From NCBI GenBank assembly GCA_014534205.1, contig JACVRX010000002.1, positions 1 to 40,554 of the forward strand: a stretch of 40,554 nt of DNA, in the 5' to 3' direction. This stretch comes from Jiangellaceae bacterium. Its GTDB lineage: Bacteria; Actinomycetota; Actinomycetes; Jiangellales; Jiangellaceae. Position numbers and translations under genes: made by a program. The notes beneath the pieces were generated by a model, which did no database searches, had not been told where the DNA came from, and saw nothing but the letters and a program-made list of their open reading frames with translations. Positions 23,764-32,075 of the stretch are shown piece by piece; within the stretch, counting starts at the first letter, position 1, and every line of letters begins with the position of its first letter.

Positions 23764-24615
23764 GTGGGCCTGCCGACGGCCGCGGCGACTGCGCCAGACG
23801 TCGTCTGCGCGCTGGGCCCTGCTGACCTCGTCGAAGTCGTCGAACTGCTCGACCGCGACCCGATCAACGACGTCTTCGTGGCATCCCGGGTGAACGGGTC
23901 CGGCCTGTCGCCGGGCCGGCTCGGTGGCGAGCTGTGGGGGTGCCGCCGCGGGACCGCACTGACCGCGCTGTGCTACTCGGGCGCCAACCTGGTCCCGGTT
24001 GCAGCCGACCGAGCCGCCGCCCACGCGTTCGCCGAGCGGGCGGCCCGCACCCCCCGCCGCTGCTCGTCGATCCTCGGTCCGTCGTCAGCCGTGATCGCGA
24101 TGTGGGAGCGGCTTCGGTTGGATTGGACACCGGCCCGCCAAGTGCGGCCGAGCCAGCCGCTGCTCGTCCTGGACGGGCCTCCCGCGATCGCGGCAGACCC
24201 GAAGGTGCGCCGCGTGCGGCCGGACGAGCTGGACCGGCTCTTCCCGGCCTGCGTGGCGATGTTCACCGAGGAGGTCGGGGTGGCGCCGGTGCATGGCCCC
24301 TACCGATCGAGGATTGCCGAACTCGTGGCAGCAGGGCGCGCGTTCGCCCGGTTCGAGGACGGGGAGGTCCTGTTCAAGGCCGAGGTCGGGCCGGTGACCC
24401 CGGATGCCTGCCAGGTCCAAGGCGTCTGGGTGTGCCCGGACCGGCGCGGCATGGGTTTGTCCGCCCCTGGGATGGCGGCGGTCGTGCAGCAGGCGCAGCG
24501 GTACCTGGCGCCGGTCGTCACGCTCTACGTCAACGACTTCAACACCGCCGCACGAGCGGCGTACCGGCGCACCGGCTTCCGCCAGATCAGCGAGTTCGCG
24601 ACGGTGCTGTTCTAG
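23764..24615 (+). CDS. DUF4081/GNAT-family acetyltransferase (Rv2867c-like)
   Basis: A 283-aa protein with an N-terminal DUF4081-type half (about 15–135, LDRDPINDVFVASRV) and a C-terminal GNAT half. The acetyl-CoA segment is around VQGVWVCPDRRGMGLSAPGM, where the usual Q/RxxGxG/A loop reads RRGMGL. The end is LYVNDFNTAARAAYRRTGF. The acceptor is unknown. The GTG at 23764 follows GGAGGCGG. The same gene follows ispG in mycobacteria, so it is probably part of the dxr–rseP–ispG operon. It converges with the hydrolase gene, leaving only 7 nt between stops. Confidence 0.9.
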   Translation: MGLPTAAATAPDVVCALGPADLVEVVELLDRDPINDVFVASRVNGSGLSPGRLGGELWGCRRGTALTALCYSGANLVPVAADRAAAHAFAERAARTPRRCSSILGPSSAVIAMWERLRLDWTPARQVRPSQPLLVLDGPPAIAADPKVRRVRPDELDRLFPACVAMFTEEVGVAPVHGPYRSRIAELVAAGRAFARFEDGEVLFKAEVGPVTPDACQVQGVWVCPDRRGMGLSAPGMAAVVQQAQRYLAPVVTLYVNDFNTAARAAYRRTGFRQISEFATVLF

Positions 24616-24622
24616 CCGGCGG

Positions 24623-25426
24623 TCACCACCCCAGCGTCGCGACGAATTCGACGACATCGTGGGCGACGCGGTCCGGCTGCTCCCAGAGCACGAGGTGGCC
24701 CGTGTCCTCGTACACCAGCAGGCGCGACGCCGGGATCGCGGCCGCGAGCACGTCCATGTCCGCCCGAATGAACTCGTCCTGCGCACCCCAGATGATCAAC
24801 GTCGGAGCAGTGATCGTGCCCGACTCGGTCGGCGGCACGGCGGCGGCGAGCCCGGCCAGGGCGGCCCGCCAGACGTGGGCCGGCGTCCGGACACCGTCGC
24901 GGATCCGGTCCTGCAGGTACCAGTGCGGCACATCGTGGTAGCGCGGGAACCAGGCCAACGAAGCTTCTACCCAGGCAGGATCGACTGGATCGACGAGCTG
25001 ATCCACCTCGTCGGCGAAGGGCGGTCGCCCGACGAGGCTCCGCGGCGATCCAACGAGGACCAGGCCGGCAACTCGGTGCGGAAAACGAACGGCCACCTCT
25101 TGTGCGACGTACCCACCGCTGGAGGACCCGACGAGCACGGCAGCGGGCACGCCGACGGCATCCATGAACGCGTCGACGTCATCGGCGAAGTCGCCCAGGG
25201 CGTAGCCTCCTTCGGGCTTGTCGGCTTCGCCGTGGCCACGCAGGTCCAATGCGTAGACACGCATCGGCGCCGGCAGCGCTCGAACCAGCCGGTCGAAACA
25301 CCCAGCCGATTCGACCCATGGGGGCAGCAGGAGCACCGGTCGCCCGGCTGGGTCGCCATGCTTGATGCAGGCGATGGTGACGCCAGTCCGGAGCTGGACT
25401 CGACGCCGGCCCGAAGCCGCGCTCAC
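24623..25426 (-). CDS. alpha/beta-fold hydrolase
   Basis: A 267-aa soluble hydrolase with the full catalytic triad: nucleophile Ser102 in VGSSSGGYVAQE, Asp217 in IIWGAQDEFI and His244 in EDTGHLVLWEQP. The LDLRGHGEADKP stretch and the oxyanion-side LLLPPWVES are typical of the superfamily. The substrate cannot be told. The GTG at 25426 has no Shine-Dalgarno but is preceded by a -10-like TAGCAT with 6-nt spacing, which suggests a leaderless mRNA. It is divergent from the CapA-like gene. Confidence 0.9.
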   Translation of the reverse strand: MSAASGRRRVQLRTGVTIACIKHGDPAGRPVLLLPPWVESAGCFDRLVRALPAPMRVYALDLRGHGEADKPEGGYALGDFADDVDAFMDAVGVPAAVLVGSSSGGYVAQEVAVRFPHRVAGLVLVGSPRSLVGRPPFADEVDQLVDPVDPAWVEASLAWFPRYHDVPHWYLQDRIRDGVRTPAHVWRAALAGLAAAVPPTESGTITAPTLIIWGAQDEFIRADMDVLAAAIPASRLLVYEDTGHLVLWEQPDRVAHDVVEFVATLGW

Positions 25427-25432
25427 GGTCCG

Positions 25433-25478
25433 ATGCTAGGGGCGTGTGCCAGGGCCGGACCGGCCCGTGGCGCAAACT
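25433..25478. promoter_or_regulatory. divergent leaderless promoter pair
   Basis: On the minus strand TAGCAT (25438–25433) ends 6 nt before the hydrolase GTG. On the plus strand CAAACT (25473–25478) ends 6 nt before the CapA-like GTG at 25485. Neither start has a Shine-Dalgarno sequence. The spacing matches leaderless actinobacterial transcripts. The two starts are only 58 bp apart, so the promoters must overlap or share control. Confidence 0.5.
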
Positions 25479-25484
25479 AGCCCG

Positions 25485-26672
25485 GTGATCCGACCCCTGC
25501 TACTGGGTGTCACGGTCACCGCGCTCGCACTCGGTGGGTGCACGGGCGAAAGCGAGCCGGCGACACAGTCGTCGGTCCCGCCACCGGTGACCGAGACACC
25601 CACGCCGACGCCAACCCCCACGCCCGAGCCGCGGACCTTCACCGTCGTCGCGACCGGTGACGTGCTGCTGCACGAAAGACTGTGGACACAAGCCGAACGC
25701 GACGCTTCCGGCGGCGTTCACATGGACTTCGGCCCACAATTGGCCAATATCAAGCCGGTCGTGTCGGCGGCGGACCTCGCCGTGTGCCACCTGGAAGTTC
25801 CGCTGGCCGACGCGGACGGCCCATTCGAGGGGTACCCGACGTTCTCCGGACCGCCGCTGATCGTGGCCGGGCTGGCTGCGACCGGGTACGACGTCTGCAG
25901 CACGGCGTCGAACCACACGTTCGATCAAGGTGCCGCCGGGGTGATCCGGACGCTGGACGCGCTCGATGCGGGCGGAATCTCGCACGCGGGCTCGGCGCGC
26001 TCGGCGAAGGAGGCGGAGCAGACCACGGTCATCGACGTCGAGACGGCCGACGGACTGGTCAAGGTCGCGCTGCTCTCCTACACGTACGGCTTCAACGGCA
26101 TCCCATACCCGGACGGCCAGACGTTCTGGGCCAACGAGATCGACGAGGTGGAGATACTCCGCGACGCTTCGGCCGCTCGGCAGCACAGTGCGGAGGTGGT
26201 GATCGTCTCCCTGCATTGGGGCACCGAGTACGACCATCGCCCGAACGCTCAGCAGGTCGAACTCGCACCGCGGCTGATCCGCTCACCGGACATCGACCTG
26301 CTCCTGGGCCACCATGCACACGTCGTCCAACCGATCGAGAACATCGCCGGCGAGTGGGTGGTGTACGGCATGGGCAACCTGATGGCCAACCATGCCGAGC
26401 CCGAGGGACCGAAAGCCGAAGGCTTGCTGACCCGCTTCACCTTTACGGAGGACCTCGCAGCCGGGCGGTTCGTCGCCACCGCCGCGGAGTACCTGCCGCT
26501 CTACCAGACGTACGAGTTCCCGGTAGAGGTCCTGGCCGTCCCTGCGGCCCTGGCGAGCGCAGACACCGGGACGGCGAGCGCGGACCGGTTGAACACGGCG
26601 CTCGATCGCACCAGCAAAGTCGTCGGCAGCCGCGGTGCCGCAGCAGCAGGATTGACCCTGCTGAAGCGGTAG
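25485..26672 (+). CDS. CapA-family lipoprotein, metallophosphatase-like
   Basis: A 395-aa exported lipoprotein. The signal peptide ends in a lipobox (ALALGGCTG, Cys19), followed by a Thr/Pro-rich linker ([12 protein letters not shown]). The rest matches the CapA/PgsA family, related to calcineurin-type phosphoesterases: [47 protein letters not shown] and [12 protein letters not shown]. In other bacteria CapA takes part in poly-gamma-glutamate or capsule export; the role here is unknown because no capB/capC is present. I choose the GTG at 25485 because the longer ORF-track start (25446) puts an odd tail ahead of the signal peptide. Confidence 0.88.
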   Translation: MIRPLLLGVTVTALALGGCTGESEPATQSSVPPPVTETPTPTPTPTPEPRTFTVVATGDVLLHERLWTQAERDASGGVHMDFGPQLANIKPVVSAADLAVCHLEVPLADADGPFEGYPTFSGPPLIVAGLAATGYDVCSTASNHTFDQGAAGVIRTLDALDAGGISHAGSARSAKEAEQTTVIDVETADGLVKVALLSYTYGFNGIPYPDGQTFWANEIDEVEILRDASAARQHSAEVVIVSLHWGTEYDHRPNAQQVELAPRLIRSPDIDLLLGHHAHVVQPIENIAGEWVVYGMGNLMANHAEPEGPKAEGLLTRFTFTEDLAAGRFVATAAEYLPLYQTYEFPVEVLAVPAALASADTGTASADRLNTALDRTSKVVGSRGAAAAGLTLLKR

Positions 26673-26684
26673 GCAGCCTGCGGG

Positions 26685-26690
26685 TATCCT
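26685..26690 (+). promoter_or_regulatory. candidate -10 box for proS
   Basis: TATCCT, a TANNNT match, lies 43 nt before the proS GTG, in the 61-nt gap after the CapA-like gene. No clear -35 is visible. Confidence 0.4.
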
Positions 26691-26733
26691 CGGCCGGTCA
26701 GCCGACCTGCGCAGATGGAAGACGGAGAGTCCT

Positions 26734-28524
26734 GTGGTGCTGCGGATGTCGACGCTGTTCCTCCGCACGCTGCGCGAAGACCCCGCGGACGCCGAGGTAC
26801 CGAGCCACCGGCTGCTGGTGCGCGCTGGTTACGTCCGCCGCGTCGCCCCCGGCATCTTCTCTTGGTTGCCGTTGGGGTACCGGGTGCTGCGCAACGTCGA
26901 GCAGATAATCCGCGAGGAGATGGACCGGTCTGGCGCGCAGGAGGTGCACTTCCCGGCGTTGCTTCCACGCGAGCCCTACGAGGCGACCGGACGCTGGACC
27001 GAATACGGCGCCAACCTCTTCCGGCTGCGCGACCGCAAGGGCGCCGACTACCTGTTGGGCCCGACGCACGAGGAGCTGTTCACGCTGCTCGTCAAAGACC
27101 TGTATTCCTCGTACAAGGACCTGCCACTGTCGCTGTACCAGATCCAGACGAAATACCGCGATGAGGCGCGGCCGCGGGCGGGCCTGTTGCGCGGGCGCGA
27201 GTTCAACATGAAGGACTCGTACTCGTTCGACGTCGACGACACCGGGTTGCGGCGCTCGTACGAGCAGCATCGCGCCGCCTACATCCGAACGTTCGACCGG
27301 CTGGGTCTGGATTACGTCATCGTGGCCGCGATGTCGGGCGCGATGGGTGGCAGCGCCAGCGAGGAGTTCCTCGCGCCGTGCGACATCGGCGAGGACACCT
27401 ACGTCCGCTCGCCGGGGGGGTACGCGGCGAACGTGGAGGCCGTGCGGACGCCGACGCGAGAGCCGGTTCCGTACGACGACGTGCCGGCTGCCCACGTCGA
27501 GGAAACGCCGGACACGCCTACCATCGAGACGCTCGTCGCTCTCGCGAACGAGCGATTCGCACGGCCGGACCGGGCGTGGGTTGCCGGTGACACACTGAAG
27601 AACGTCGTCGTGATGCTGCGGCAGCCGGACGGCACCCGCGAGCCGCTGGTCGTCGGAGTTCCGGGTGATCGAGATGTCGACCTGAGGCGGCTTTCGGCGG
27701 CGGTGCTTCCTGCCGAACCGGAGCCGTTCACCGACGCTGACTTCGCCGAGCATCCGCTGCTCGTCCGCGGCTATATCGGCCCGGCGTCGTTCGACACCGA
27801 CGAGCCGGCCCAGTACCTCGGGGTCGAGGCGTCGGCCAAGGTGCGGTACCTGCTGGACCCGCGGGTCGTGGCGGGTACCCGCTGGATCACTGGGGCGAAC
27901 AGCGCCGGCCACCATGTCTTCGACCTGGTCGCCAGGCGCGACTTCACCGCCGACGGGACGATCGACGTCGCCGACGTGCGTGCCGGCGACCCGGCGCCGG
28001 ACGGCAGCGGGCCGCTGGAGCTTGCCCGCGGGATCGAGATAGGGCACATCTTCCAGCTGGGCCGTAAGTACGCCGAGGCGCTGGACCTGAAGGTGCTCGA
28101 CGAGAACGGCCGGCTGGTGACCGTGACGATGGGCTGCTACGGCATCGGCGTCTCGCGTGCCGTCGCCGCCATCGCGGAGCAGAACCACGACGACGCCGGG
28201 CTGGTGTGGCCGCAGGAGGTGGCACCGGCCGACGTGCACGTGGTCCCCACCGGGCGCGAGGAGGCGGTCATCGCCGCGGCTGAGCAGCTCGCCGGCGGAC
28301 TGGACGCCGCCGGAGTCCAGGTTCTCCTCGACGACCGGGACGTCTCCCCGGGAGTCAAGTTCAACGACGCCGAGCTCATCGGCGTGCCGCTGATCGTGGT
28401 GGTCGGGCGTGGTCTGGGGCGCGGGGCGGTCGAGGTGCGGGACCGGCGCAGCGGCGAGCGGACAGACGTGCCCGTCGGGGACGCCGTCGATCGGCTGGTC
28501 GCCGCTCGCGCGATCCGTCCCTAG
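26734..28524 (+). CDS. proS: prolyl-tRNA synthetase (bacterial type)
   Basis: A 596-aa class II synthetase. The N-terminal [18 protein letters not shown] and [20 protein letters not shown] are typical. Motif 2 is in [18 protein letters not shown] and motif 3 in [20 protein letters not shown]. The long stretch between motifs 2 and 3 (about residues 225–400) is the INS editing domain that removes mischarged alanine, and the C-terminal anticodon-binding domain follows (about 490–590). The start is GTG at 26734; GTG 26737 and ATG 26746 are alternatives. In mycobacteria proS (Rv2845c) lies next to the same DUF4439 pair and rimP–nusA. Confidence 0.97.
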   Translation: MVLRMSTLFLRTLREDPADAEVPSHRLLVRAGYVRRVAPGIFSWLPLGYRVLRNVEQIIREEMDRSGAQEVHFPALLPREPYEATGRWTEYGANLFRLRDRKGADYLLGPTHEELFTLLVKDLYSSYKDLPLSLYQIQTKYRDEARPRAGLLRGREFNMKDSYSFDVDDTGLRRSYEQHRAAYIRTFDRLGLDYVIVAAMSGAMGGSASEEFLAPCDIGEDTYVRSPGGYAANVEAVRTPTREPVPYDDVPAAHVEETPDTPTIETLVALANERFARPDRAWVAGDTLKNVVVMLRQPDGTREPLVVGVPGDRDVDLRRLSAAVLPAEPEPFTDADFAEHPLLVRGYIGPASFDTDEPAQYLGVEASAKVRYLLDPRVVAGTRWITGANSAGHHVFDLVARRDFTADGTIDVADVRAGDPAPDGSGPLELARGIEIGHIFQLGRKYAEALDLKVLDENGRLVTVTMGCYGIGVSRAVAAIAEQNHDDAGLVWPQEVAPADVHVVPTGREEAVIAAAEQLAGGLDAAGVQVLLDDRDVSPGVKFNDAELIGVPLIVVVGRGLGRGAVEVRDRRSGERTDVPVGDAVDRLVAARAIRP

Positions 28525-28832
28525 GAGGCACTGCCGCACCGCAGCGTTCCGCGGCCCGTTGTCTGTTGCCCGAAGGCCGCCGGCTGGCCGCGCTTGGATA
28601 GTTATCCCTGCGGCGACACGCGATGGCGTTGACTATCAACGGCAAGCGGCGCCACATCACCCGGCGCCACATGCCCATCCGCGATTCGGCGCTGCACGTC
28701 CGGGAAATAGCAGCCGCGGCTCTCGTACCCACGCCGTGTCGTGGCCAACTGGCGCCGGGCGGTCGAGCACCGGGCGCGGCAGCTGTCCGGGCCACAGGCC
28801 GGGCCACAGGGACGAGTGCGGCCGCGGCAGCT
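28525..28832. other. intergenic region after proS, no gene found
   Basis: About 300 nt between the convergent proS and DUF4439 genes before the palindromic repeat. Visible items are a direct repeat GGCGCCACAT (about 28650 and 28664) and an imperfect GATAGT…ACTATC inverted pair near 28598–28638, an AT-richer spot. The 82-aa plus-strand ORF at 28623 and the 154-aa minus-strand ORF have compositions that look non-coding and no ribosome site. No U-rich terminator is visible. Confidence 0.45.
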
Positions 28833-28913
28833 GCCATCACCAGGCCAGTACGTACATCACCAGGCCTGTAGGCCTGGTGATGTACGTGCAGGGGTGGTGT
28901 ACGTGGTCATTCC
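28833..28913 (+). repeat. dispersed palindromic repeat, copy 2
   Basis: An 81-bp element matching copy 1 at 74 of 81 positions by eye. The perfect part of the palindrome is ACGTACATCACCAGGCCT, GT, then its reverse complement (28850–28887). With one G·U pair in RNA the stem reaches 20 bp. The tail GTGGTGTACGTGGTCATTCC is identical to copy 1. It lies between the convergent proS and DUF4439 genes, 14 bp from the DUF4439 stop. Confidence 0.9.
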
Positions 28914-28927
28914 AGAACGGTGACCGG

Positions 28928-29371
28928 TCAGCTAGGCGGGTCGAGGCCGGGCAGGGCGGGCGTGTCGGCGGTCCAGTGGGCGGCGCGGACGGCCGTCTGC
29001 ATGAGCGCCTGGGCGGTCCACTCGCGCAGCGTTCTGTTCGCGGCGGCGGCCACCAGGTCCGCGTAGAGCGGGGCGAGCCGGCGTTCGAGCAGACCGGCCA
29101 GCCGGCGGGCGGCTGTCCGGTCGGCGACCGGGAATGGCACCGCGTAGCCGGGCAGCGCCGCCACCGGATCGGCGCTGCGCGCGCGGACCTGCACACTGAG
29201 CTCGTCGCGGGCGGCGCGATGCCAGTCGTACGCGGTCCGGACGGCGGCCTCGTCGCCCGGCGCGGCGAACGGGCCGAGCAGGCCGTAGCCGTAGACGCAC
29301 GCGTGCTCGCCGGCCAGCACCGCCTGTAGGGCGTCCAGGGTCGGCGGTGCAGCGGCGGGCTCCGGGGTCAT
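28928..29371 (-). CDS. DUF4439 ferritin-like domain protein
   Basis: A 147-aa Ala-rich, mostly helical protein of the DUF4439 family (ferritin-like fold). Helices carry LQAVLAGEHACVYGYGLLGP, RTAYDWHRAARDELSVQVRA, RLAGLLERRLAPLYADLVAA and MQTAVRAAHWT. The Glu-His in GEHACVYGYG and the His in DWHRAARDEL are where a ferritin-like metal site could sit, but metal binding is not proven. The ATG overlaps the stop of the lipoprotein gene by four bases, so the pair is co-translated. In mycobacteria the pair next to proS/rimP is Rv2843–Rv2844. Confidence 0.82.
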   Translation of the reverse strand: MTPEPAAAPPTLDALQAVLAGEHACVYGYGLLGPFAAPGDEAAVRTAYDWHRAARDELSVQVRARSADPVAALPGYAVPFPVADRTAARRLAGLLERRLAPLYADLVAAAANRTLREWTAQALMQTAVRAAHWTADTPALPGLDPPS

Positions 29372-29961
29372 GCCGCCGCCAGCAGCGACCCGTGGGCGGC
29401 TTCACATGCCCCAACGGCAGCCACCAGTTCGGCGAACAAGTCGTCCGTGCAGCGCAGGCAATCCTGCAATCGGGCGGCGGCCGCCGCCTGCTCGGCGGCG
29501 CGCAGCGCCGCCACGGCGGCCGCGGCGTCGGCCGGCACCGCCGGCTGTGCTCCGTGACCCAGACCCGCCGTTCCGCTGGTACCCGTTGCGGACGGTGCCC
29601 CGGGCGATGGAGCGCTGGTCGAGGCTGGCGGTGAGGCAACCGCGCCGGACAGTTCGATGGCCGTAAGGTGTCGGCGGTGCCGTTCCTGGAACGGATCCAG
29701 CCGGGCGGCAAGTCCAGGGTGCGCCGCCGCGGTCGCCGCGTAGAGCGCCAGCATCCGCTGCTCCGCGGCGACCAGTTCGCGGCGGAGCCGCTCGTCGGGC
29801 GTCACCGAGCCGGGAGCCGGTGTGGGCGAGCGCCGTTGTTGTTGCTTTCCGGTGCAGGCGGCCAGCAACCCGGCCACTAGCCCGGTCACGGCGCCCGCGA
29901 CCAGCGCCCGCCGGGACAGCCGCATCCCGAGCCGATCGGGCACCGGCACACGGTAGGCCAC
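29368..29961 (-). CDS. lipoprotein with ferritin-like helical features
   Basis: A 197-aa exported lipoprotein. An N-terminal signal (RLSRRALVAGAVTGLVAGLL) ends in a lipobox (AACTG; Cys36 from the GTG at 29961, Cys24 from the internal ATG at 29925, which gives a more usual signal length). A helical region (ELVAAEQRMLALYAATAAAH, then PFQERHRRHLTAIEL) and a C-terminal helix (FAELVAAVGACEAAHGSLLA) flank a Ser/Pro/Thr-rich linker. The Glu and His positions resemble half of a four-helix ferritin-like bundle, which suggests pairing with the DUF4439 partner. It is divergent from rimP. No Shine-Dalgarno is seen at either start. Confidence 0.75.
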   Translation of the reverse strand: MAYRVPVPDRLGMRLSRRALVAGAVTGLVAGLLAACTGKQQQRRSPTPAPGSVTPDERLRRELVAAEQRMLALYAATAAAHPGLAARLDPFQERHRRHLTAIELSGAVASPPASTSAPSPGAPSATGTSGTAGLGHGAQPAVPADAAAAVAALRAAEQAAAAARLQDCLRCTDDLFAELVAAVGACEAAHGSLLAAA

Positions 29962-29995
29962 CTGTCACGGCAGCAGCGGACCAGGTGCCGGGCGG

Positions 29996-30001
29996 TACGC
30001 T
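29996..30001 (+). promoter_or_regulatory. candidate -10 box for the rimP–nusA–infB operon
   Basis: TACGCT (TANNNT) lies in the divergent gap between the lipoprotein gene and rimP. It would give a leader of about 65–70 nt before the rimP ATG. No convincing -35 is visible. Confidence 0.35.
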
Positions 30002-30074
30002 GATCAGGACACGGACTGGCGGCAACGCCGCGGCCGAAGCACGGCACAAGTCGACAGCGAGGAGGTCTGCGGGG

Positions 30075-30548
30075 ATGTCCGCCCCGACCACCGATCTCCT
30101 CCGGCCGGTGGTCGAGCCGGTATGCGCGGCGCACGGGCTCGACCTGGAAGATCTGTCCGTACGGCCAGCGGGACGACGCCTGCTGGTCCGGGTGGTCGTC
30201 GACGCTGACGGCGGGGTCGACCTCGACCGCTGCGCCGAGCTGTCGCAGGCGCTGTCCGCAGTGCTGGACGACTCCGACGTCCTGGGTGACAGTTCGTACA
30301 CCCTCGAGGTGAGTTCGCCGGGAGTTTCCCGGCCGCTGCGCTCGCCCAGGCATTGGCGGCGGAACGTCGGCCGCCTGGTCCGGGCGCACCTTCTCGACGG
30401 CGACGAGGTGATCGGCAGGGTGACGGCCGCCACCGAGACCGACGCGGTCCTCGACGTCGAAGGCGCCGCCCGCGCCGTGTCATACGACTCCGTCCGCTCG
30501 GCTCGCGCGCAGGTCGAGTTCCGCCGTATCGACGAGGTGGGGGAGTGA
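30075..30548 (+). CDS. rimP: ribosome maturation factor RimP
   Basis: A 157-aa factor for 30S subunit assembly. Typical segments are [53 protein letters not shown] and [20 protein letters not shown]. The ATG at 30075 follows AGGAGG at 9-nt spacing; the ORF-track start at 29820 lies over the divergent lipoprotein gene. It opens the conserved rimP–nusA–ylxR–infB operon, with nusA starting 4 nt after its stop. Confidence 0.96.
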   Translation: MSAPTTDLLRPVVEPVCAAHGLDLEDLSVRPAGRRLLVRVVVDADGGVDLDRCAELSQALSAVLDDSDVLGDSSYTLEVSSPGVSRPLRSPRHWRRNVGRLVRAHLLDGDEVIGRVTAATETDAVLDVEGAARAVSYDSVRSARAQVEFRRIDEVGE

Positions 30549-30552
30549 CGCC

Positions 30553-31614
30553 ATGGACATCGACCTCACCGCACTGCGCGCCCTGGAGCGGGAAAAGCAG
30601 ATCTCGTTCGACCTCGTCGTGCACGCGCTGGAGCAGGCCCTGCTGGTGGCGTACGAACGCACGGAGGGCGCACACCGGCCGGCCCGCGCCGAGCTGAACC
30701 GCAAGACCGGGCACGTCACCGTGTGGGCACAGGAAGTCGACGACGACGGCACCGTGCTGCGGGAGTGGGACGACACGCCGGAGGGATTCGGCCGCATCGC
30801 GGCGACCACCGCCAAACAGGTGATCTTGCAGCGGCTACGCGACGCCGAAGACGAGATCACCTTCGGCGAGTTTCAGGGCAAAGAGGGCGACGTCGTGTCG
30901 GGCACCGTGCAGCAGGGCCGCGACCCGCGCACCGTGCTGGTCAACCTGGGCAAGGTGGAAGCGGTGTTGCCACCCCAGGAGCAGGTCCCGGGCGAGCGGT
31001 ACGAGCACGGCAGCCGGATCAAGTGCTACCTGCTCCAGGTGCGCAAGGGCATGCGCGGGCCGCTCGCGACCGTCTCGCGGACTCACCCCAACCTGGTCAA
31101 GAAGCTGTTCGGGCTGGAGGTGCCGGAGATCGCGGACGGCACGGTCGAGATCGCCGGCATCGCCCGGGAGGCGGGGCATCGCACCAAGATCGCGGTGCGC
31201 TCCCTCGTTCCCGGGGTCAACGCCAAAGGCGCATGCATCGGCCCGATGGGCGCTCGGGTCCGGGCCGTCATGGCCGAACTGCACGGCGAGAAGATCGACA
31301 TCGTGGACTGGTCGGACGACCCGGCGCAGCTCGTCGCGAATGCGTTGTCCCCGGCGCGCGTGCAGCACGTCGAAGTGGTCGACGCGCAGGCCCGTTCGGC
31401 CCGCGTCACGGTTCCCGACTACCAGCTCTCGCTCGCCATCGGCCGAGAAGGCCAGAACGCTCGGCTGGCTGCGCGGCTCACTGGGTGGCGCATCGACATC
31501 CGGCCGGACACGGCCCCACCAGACGCCGAGCCGGCCCCCGGCGCGAGTGCCCTCCCGGATGACGCCGCGGACCGCGCCGGACTGCACCTGGCGCCAGACT
31601 CGGCGTCGCACTGA
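30553..31614 (+). CDS. nusA: transcription termination/antitermination factor NusA
   Basis: A 353-aa RNA polymerase-associated factor. The N-terminal RNAP-binding domain (about 1–125) contains [20 protein letters not shown]. An S1 domain follows (about 130–200, [14 protein letters not shown]), then two KH domains ([20 protein letters not shown], and [20 protein letters not shown]). There is no C-terminal acidic repeat of the E. coli type, as is usual in actinobacteria; a short Ala/Pro/Asp-rich tail ends the protein. The ATG at 30553 follows GGGGAG. Confidence 0.97.
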   Translation: MDIDLTALRALEREKQISFDLVVHALEQALLVAYERTEGAHRPARAELNRKTGHVTVWAQEVDDDGTVLREWDDTPEGFGRIAATTAKQVILQRLRDAEDEITFGEFQGKEGDVVSGTVQQGRDPRTVLVNLGKVEAVLPPQEQVPGERYEHGSRIKCYLLQVRKGMRGPLATVSRTHPNLVKKLFGLEVPEIADGTVEIAGIAREAGHRTKIAVRSLVPGVNAKGACIGPMGARVRAVMAELHGEKIDIVDWSDDPAQLVANALSPARVQHVEVVDAQARSARVTVPDYQLSLAIGREGQNARLAARLTGWRIDIRPDTAPPDAEPAPGASALPDDAADRAGLHLAPDSASH

Positions 31615-31633
31615 ATCGGGCGGTAGACTCCCC

Positions 31634-31963
31634 ATGGAAGGCCGTGCGGCCGTCCGGTCACCCGCGCGCACCTGCGTCGGATGCCGGGCCCGTGCGGATA
31701 AGTCCGACCTGCTGCGTGTCGTGGCGGTCACGGACGACGCCCGGCCCGGGGTCGCGGTGCTCGCTCCTGACCGACTCGGCCGGCTTCCGGGGCGGGGCGC
31801 CTACCTGCACCCCCACCCGCGGTGCCTCGAGCTTGCCGAGCGCCGCCGCGCGTTCCGCCGGGCCCTGCGCCTGACCGGTCCGCCCGACACCTCGGCGCTC
31901 CGGCGCTGGGTCGCGCAGCAGGGTGCCACCGGTCCATACACGGACCGGACAACGGCCGGGTAA
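31634..31963 (+). CDS. ylxR: YlxR family RNA-binding protein (DUF448)
   Basis: A 109-aa basic protein of the YlxR family, found between nusA and infB in most Gram-positive bacteria. Known relatives bind RNA or nucleoid DNA. Family markers are RTCVGCRARADKSDLLRVVA, GRGAYLHPHPRCLELAERRR and AFRRALRL. The start is the ATG at 31634; the ORF-track start lies within nusA. No strong Shine-Dalgarno is seen. TAGACT ends 4 nt before the ATG, which is slightly too close for a leaderless start, so coupling to nusA (19-nt gap) is more likely. Confidence 0.92.
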   Translation: MEGRAAVRSPARTCVGCRARADKSDLLRVVAVTDDARPGVAVLAPDRLGRLPGRGAYLHPHPRCLELAERRRAFRRALRLTGPPDTSALRRWVAQQGATGPYTDRTTAG

Positions 31964-32040
31964 CCGGCAGAAACATGGAGACGTGACGTGACGCTCATGG
32001 CCGTTAGATGAGCCCGACGCGATGAGCACCACCGGCTAGG

Positions 32041-32063
32041 CGGCCCGGCCAACGCCCGGGCCG
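32041..32063 (+). promoter_or_regulatory. hairpin just upstream of the infB ribosome site
   Basis: CGGCCCGG and CCGGGCCG form a perfect 8-bp all-GC stem with a 7-nt loop. It ends directly before the GAGAGGGAG Shine-Dalgarno stretch of infB. It may be a weak terminator, a processing site or a translational control element; no U-run follows. Confidence 0.5.
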
Positions 32064-32075
32064 AGAGGGAGAGCA

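Noticed and set aside
26698-28539. 613-aa minus-strand ORF across proS
   Set aside because: Antisense to a complete prolyl-tRNA synthetase; composition (Arg/Val/His/Asp-rich, no motifs) is that of a shadow frame in GC-rich DNA. The same applies to the long antisense ORFs over rseP, yifB, infB and pnp.
28376-28840. 154-aa minus-strand ORF after proS
   Set aside because: Ala/Arg/Pro-rich with no ribosome site, partly antisense to proS; looks non-coding.
28623-28871. 82-aa plus-strand ORF running into the palindromic repeat
   Set aside because: Its end is encoded by the repeat itself and no Shine-Dalgarno precedes it.
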